DNA of 64,000 nucleotides, taken from an uncultured Verrucomicrobiales bacterium. GTDB lineage: Bacteria > Verrucomicrobiota > Verrucomicrobiia > Verrucomicrobiales > Akkermansiaceae. The translations under genes were made by a program, and so were the position numbers. The notes beneath the pieces were generated by a model that worked only from the letters and a program-made list of their open reading frames with translations, searched no databases and was not told where the DNA came from. The stretch lies in assembly GCA_937934595.1 (NCBI GenBank), contig CALGZA010000037.1, forward strand, positions 1 through 64,000, written 5' to 3'. Shown here piece by piece: positions 61,155 through 64,000 of the stretch (position 1 is its first letter; each line of letters opens with the position of its first letter).

Positions 61155-62402
61155 ATGAACGAGCGTAGAGTAGTAATCACAGGAATAGGGGCGATTAGCC
61201 CATTAGGTAATGACCTTCAGAGTACATGGGATGGGCTGAAGGCCGGTCAGAGTGGTATAGGGAATATTACTAAGATTGATACTGATGGGTATTCTGTGAA
61301 TATTGCAGGTGAGGTGAAGGGCTATGATCCCAAGCCTTATTTTAATGACGCTAAAGATGCTCGCCGAGCGGATGAATATACGTTGCTTGCTTTTGGTGCA
61401 TCTAAGATGGCTATGGCTGACTCGGGTTTAGATCCTGAGGCTGTGGATAAGACACGAGTGGGTGTGATGGTGGGTAGTGGTATAGGCGGGCTAGGGACGC
61501 TGGAGCGTGAGCATGAGAAGTTAATTAAGCGTGGTCCGGGTAAGGTTTCTCCATTTGTTATACCTATGATGATTTCTAATATAGCGAGTGGGATGATTAG
61601 TATGGAGTATGGTTTTGGTGGGCCTAATATGGTTATCGTGACTGCTTGTGCTACAGCAAATCATAATATAGGTGAGGCGTGGCGGATGATAAAGTTTGGC
61701 GATGCGGATGCTTTTATAGCGGGTGGTGCTGAGTCTACGATATTGCCAATGGGTTTATCTGGTTTTTCTAATATGCGCGCATTGTCCACACGGAATGATG
61801 AGCCAGAGAGGGCTTCACGTCCGTTTGATTCTGGGCGCGATGGATTTGTGATGGGGGAGGGAGCTGGAGTGGTTGTTATAGAGGAGTTAGAGCATGCTAA
61901 GGCGCGCGGGGCTAGGATTTATGCTGAGTTGACTGGATATGGTGTTAGCTCTGATGCGTATCATATGACTTCGCCGCATCCTGAGGGAGAGGGTGCTAGT
62001 CGTTGTATTGATATGGCTTTAAAGCATGCTAAGTTGAATGCTGAGGATGTTTCGTATGTGAATGCTCATGGGACATCGACGCCGCTGGGTGATATATGTG
62101 AGACTAAGGCGATCAAGCGTAGTTTTGGTTCTCATGCTAAGGATGGTCTTGTGGTCAGTTCCACTAAATCTATGACTGGTCATTTATTGGGAGCGGCGGG
62201 TGGAGTAGAGTTGGCGGCTTGTTTGATGGCGATGCAGGATAACATTATACCTCCGACGATTAATTTGGAGGATCAAGATCCTGATTGTGATCTTGATTAT
62301 TGTGCTAATGTAGCGCGAGAGACTGAGGTGAAGGCAGCGTTGAGTAACTCGTTTGGTTTTGGTGGTCATAATGCGAGTTTATTGGTCCAGAAATTCAGCT
62401 AA
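61155..62402 (+). CDS. fabF: 3-oxoacyl-ACP synthase II
   Basis: The Claisen-condensing enzyme of fatty-acid elongation. The nucleophile Cys (about 165) is in VTACATANHNIGEAW, the two His in VNAHGTSTPLGD (about 305) and KSMTGHLLGAAGGVE (about 341). NSFGFGGHNASLLV ends the protein as in all FabF. The 415-residue length is standard. No acpP is directly upstream, which is unusual but not rare. Confidence 0.95.
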   Translation: MNERRVVITGIGAISPLGNDLQSTWDGLKAGQSGIGNITKIDTDGYSVNIAGEVKGYDPKPYFNDAKDARRADEYTLLAFGASKMAMADSGLDPEAVDKTRVGVMVGSGIGGLGTLEREHEKLIKRGPGKVSPFVIPMMISNIASGMISMEYGFGGPNMVIVTACATANHNIGEAWRMIKFGDADAFIAGGAESTILPMGLSGFSNMRALSTRNDEPERASRPFDSGRDGFVMGEGAGVVVIEELEHAKARGARIYAELTGYGVSSDAYHMTSPHPEGEGASRCIDMALKHAKLNAEDVSYVNAHGTSTPLGDICETKAIKRSFGSHAKDGLVVSSTKSMTGHLLGAAGGVELAACLMAMQDNIIPPTINLEDQDPDCDLDYCANVARETEVKAALSNSFGFGGHNASLLVQKFS

Positions 62403-62467
62403 ATTATGATGCTTTTATAGTTCTGGCTTGCCGTGAAGCTGAGCTTGGTTCAGAATGTGACAAAATA

Positions 62468-62722
62468 ATGAATAATAAGATGAATAAGACAATAAGCAAG
62501 GGTGTGAGTAGTGCACGGTTAGAGAGGGCTCAGGAGATAGCTTCTAATCCATCTGCTTATAAAGTTTGCGAATGTTGTGATTCTATTGTTGGTGCTAATT
62601 CTGTGACTTGTTCTAACTGTCATGGGTATAGGTTTGATACCTCTCAGACACGAGTGGTAGACCAGGCTATATTCTTGGGGACGCGGAAGCAGACATCTGT
62701 GACTTCATCGGATTTAGTATAG
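62468..62722 (+). CDS. Small zinc-ribbon protein of unknown function
   Basis: 84 residues, no signal peptide. A helical start (SSARLERAQEIASNPSAYKV) precedes four Cys as CECCDS and CSNCHGYRFD, a probable zinc ribbon. The tail is polar. It lies between fabF and pdxA on the same strand with short gaps (65 and 11 bp) and is likely cotranscribed with pdxA. The conserved look suggests a lineage-specific regulator or nucleic-acid-binding protein, but that is a guess. Confidence 0.7.
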   Translation: MNNKMNKTISKGVSSARLERAQEIASNPSAYKVCECCDSIVGANSVTCSNCHGYRFDTSQTRVVDQAIFLGTRKQTSVTSSDLV

Positions 62723-62733
62723 TCTGAGTTTGG

Positions 62734-63621
62734 ATGGTAATAGGGATCACTCTTGGAGATCAGGCAGGCGTAGGCCCTGAGATAGTGGCTGCTGCGCTGG
62801 GGGATGGGCGTTTGGGAGATTGGTATGGTGATGATGTGGAGTATCGTGTTATAGGTGAGCGGATAGATGCTCATAGTGGTGAGCCGGATGTGGCTTCTGC
62901 GCGGGCGGCGTTGAGTGCGTTGGAAGAGAGTGTGCGCTTGGCTGAGGCTGGAGAGATTGATGCTATAGTTACAGCGCCTGTGGCTAAGGAGGGTTTGCAT
63001 GGCTTGGGTTTTGATTATCCTGGTCAGACGGAGTTTTTTGCGGATAGATTAGGGAGTGATGATTATGCGATGTGTTTATCTGGGGCTCATTTGACGGTTG
63101 CTTTGGTGACAATACATGTTCCTATTTCGACGGTGTCAGGTTCATTGAGAGAGTCTGAGGTGGTTCGTGTTGGGCGTTTGTTGGAGGCTTTTTGTAGAAA
63201 GAAGAGGAGAGTGAAGAAGGTGGATGGGGGGCCTAGGATTGCTGTATGTGGTCTGAACCCGCATGCTGGTGAGGGAGGGGCGTTTGGTGATGAGGATGAG
63301 CGGATAATACGTCCGGCTATTGAGAAGTTGAATATGGGTGTGGTATCTGGTGGTGAGGTTTTTAGTGGACCTCATCCGGCGGATACGATTTTCAAGCCTG
63401 CGTCTGAGGGTTTATATGATGCGGTGTTGTGTATGTATCATGATCAGGGTTTGATTCCTTTGAAGTTGTTGGATTTTTCTACTGGTGTTAATGTTACTTT
63501 GGGTTTGAGTTGTCCGCGGACTAGTCCTGATCACGGGACTGCGTTTGATATTGCTGGGCGGGGTGAGGCTTGTTATGAATCTATGTTACATGCGATTAAG
63601 TTGGCTGTGGAGTTGGTGTAA
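62734..63621 (+). CDS. pdxA: 4-hydroxythreonine-4-phosphate dehydrogenase
   Basis: The enzyme of pyridoxal phosphate synthesis. Motifs: VIGITLGDQAGVGPEIVAAA (family usually GDPAGIGPE, so a Pro-to-Gln change), IVTAPVAKEG, GQTEFFADRLG, VTIHVPISTVSG with a metal His, GLNPHAGEGGAFGDEDE, FKPASEGLYDAVLCMYHDQG with further metal His, and SPDHGTAFDIAG. Its length of 295 residues is a little short because a loop near residue 40 is trimmed. All metal-binding His are present, so it should be active. Confidence 0.92.
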   Translation: MVIGITLGDQAGVGPEIVAAALGDGRLGDWYGDDVEYRVIGERIDAHSGEPDVASARAALSALEESVRLAEAGEIDAIVTAPVAKEGLHGLGFDYPGQTEFFADRLGSDDYAMCLSGAHLTVALVTIHVPISTVSGSLRESEVVRVGRLLEAFCRKKRRVKKVDGGPRIAVCGLNPHAGEGGAFGDEDERIIRPAIEKLNMGVVSGGEVFSGPHPADTIFKPASEGLYDAVLCMYHDQGLIPLKLLDFSTGVNVTLGLSCPRTSPDHGTAFDIAGRGEACYESMLHAIKLAVELV

Positions 63622-63740
63622 TAGGGTGTGTTTTTGTTGTTGGGTGGGAGTTTTTGTTTTTTACGAAAGATAATGAGAAAAATATGATAGATTTATGGTT
63701 GTGCGGGTGTAGGTTATCCTTGATATAACTTACTTAACTG

Positions 63741-64000
63741 ATGAACAATCGATCTATAATATTTTTATTTATGAACCTGGTTTTGGCGGGTGCTTTGGTT
63801 TCTTGTACTGGGAAAAGTGAGTCAACTGAGGGAGTGAGCGTGGATGGTGATGTGGGTGGTAATGTGGGTGGTGATGTGGAATTGGTGGGTGTTGGTTCTG
63901 TTAAGGGGGGTAAGGATGTGGTAGCGGCTGATGAGAAGATTTCATTTAATCAGCATATACAGCCGATATTATCTGCGAATTGCTATCATTGTCATGGACC
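63741..64000 (+). CDS. Start of a cytochrome-domain lipoprotein (Planctomycete PSCyt1-like), cut by window edge
   Basis: Read from the ATG at 63741; not in the track because it is open at the right edge. A lipoprotein signal (IIFLFMNLVLAGALVSC) is followed by a Gly/Asp/Val-rich spacer and then ISFNQHIQPILSANCYHCHG, the opening of the PSCyt1-type haem domain that heads DUF1549/DUF1553 or propeller proteins in Planctomycetes and Verrucomicrobia. The CxxCH motif (CYHCH) is intact. What follows cannot be seen. Confidence 0.82.
   Translation, partial: MNNRSIIFLFMNLVLAGALVSCTGKSESTEGVSVDGDVGGNVGGDVELVGVGSVKGGKDVVAADEKISFNQHIQPILSANCYHCHG

Overview
The window looks like chromosomal DNA of a free-living, probably marine, member of the Verrucomicrobiota (Akkermansiaceae/Rubritaleaceae-like). 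The evidence is a Chlamydia/Verrucomicrobia-type small basic ribosome-associated protein, several very large 'PVC-type' propeller-plus-cytochrome c proteins, a DUF1080 domain, an S1-type sulfatase, a PEP-CTERM protein, MoxR/Bat genes and a Planctomycete-style CYHCHG lipoprotein at the right edge. No rRNA, tRNA, CRISPR array or intact insertion sequence was found. The plus strand is strongly G+T-rich over most of the window whichever strand is coding, which fits one replication arm with the plus strand leading; most genes are on plus.

Layout. 1-11 kb: a partial cell-wall amidase (minus), a bifunctional PutA (plus), then a minus-strand run with a PVC-type cytochrome protein, an NTF2-like protein, an orphan HlyD-like adaptor and an exported ClpP-like protease. 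11-20 kb: an M3 oligopeptidase, two VanW proteins (one fused to a glycosyltransferase), a PqiA-like membrane protein, a C2-like acidic protein, a decayed gene-poor stretch (15.3-16.2 kb) and a C39-like peptidase. 20-28.5 kb: a second PVC-type cytochrome protein, an RluB-type pseudouridine synthase, the small basic protein (absent from the ORF track), a Bax-inhibitor-1 family protein, a pseudokinase-FGE fusion and pyrB. 28.5-36.5 kb: a DsbD interrupted by an in-frame TGA, a DUF1460 protein, a lipoprotein/ResB/CcsA set for cytochrome c assembly, and purN. 36.9-46.5 kb: HtrA followed by a complete but permuted Bat/MoxR aerotolerance-type operon whose BatB/C protein carries an approximately 150-residue GKE/GEE repeat. 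46.6-58.8 kb: sulfatase, PhoH, a DUF1080-cytochrome fusion, an AraC regulator followed by two sugar-phosphate isomerase-like TIM barrels and a DhaK-DhaL kinase, then a PEP-CTERM protein. 58.9-64 kb: an ExbB/ExbD/TonB-like set with a zinc-ribbon protein, fabF, a small zinc-ribbon protein, pdxA and the start of a cytochrome-bearing lipoprotein.

The most notable observation is at 28.75 kb. The DsbD-family gene has a TGA exactly at the first cysteine of its C-terminal thioredoxin CxxC motif (reading U-L-T-C), the frame stays open for 93 more codons of good thioredoxin sequence, and 17 nt after the TGA lies a perfect 8-bp hairpin with a GUG loop. This is the geometry expected of a bacterial SECIS element, so the gene is a strong candidate selenoprotein DsbD. 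Cytochrome c maturation (ResB/CcsA), DsbD and many exported c-type cytochromes in the same window make a coherent picture of heavy investment in extracytoplasmic redox chemistry.
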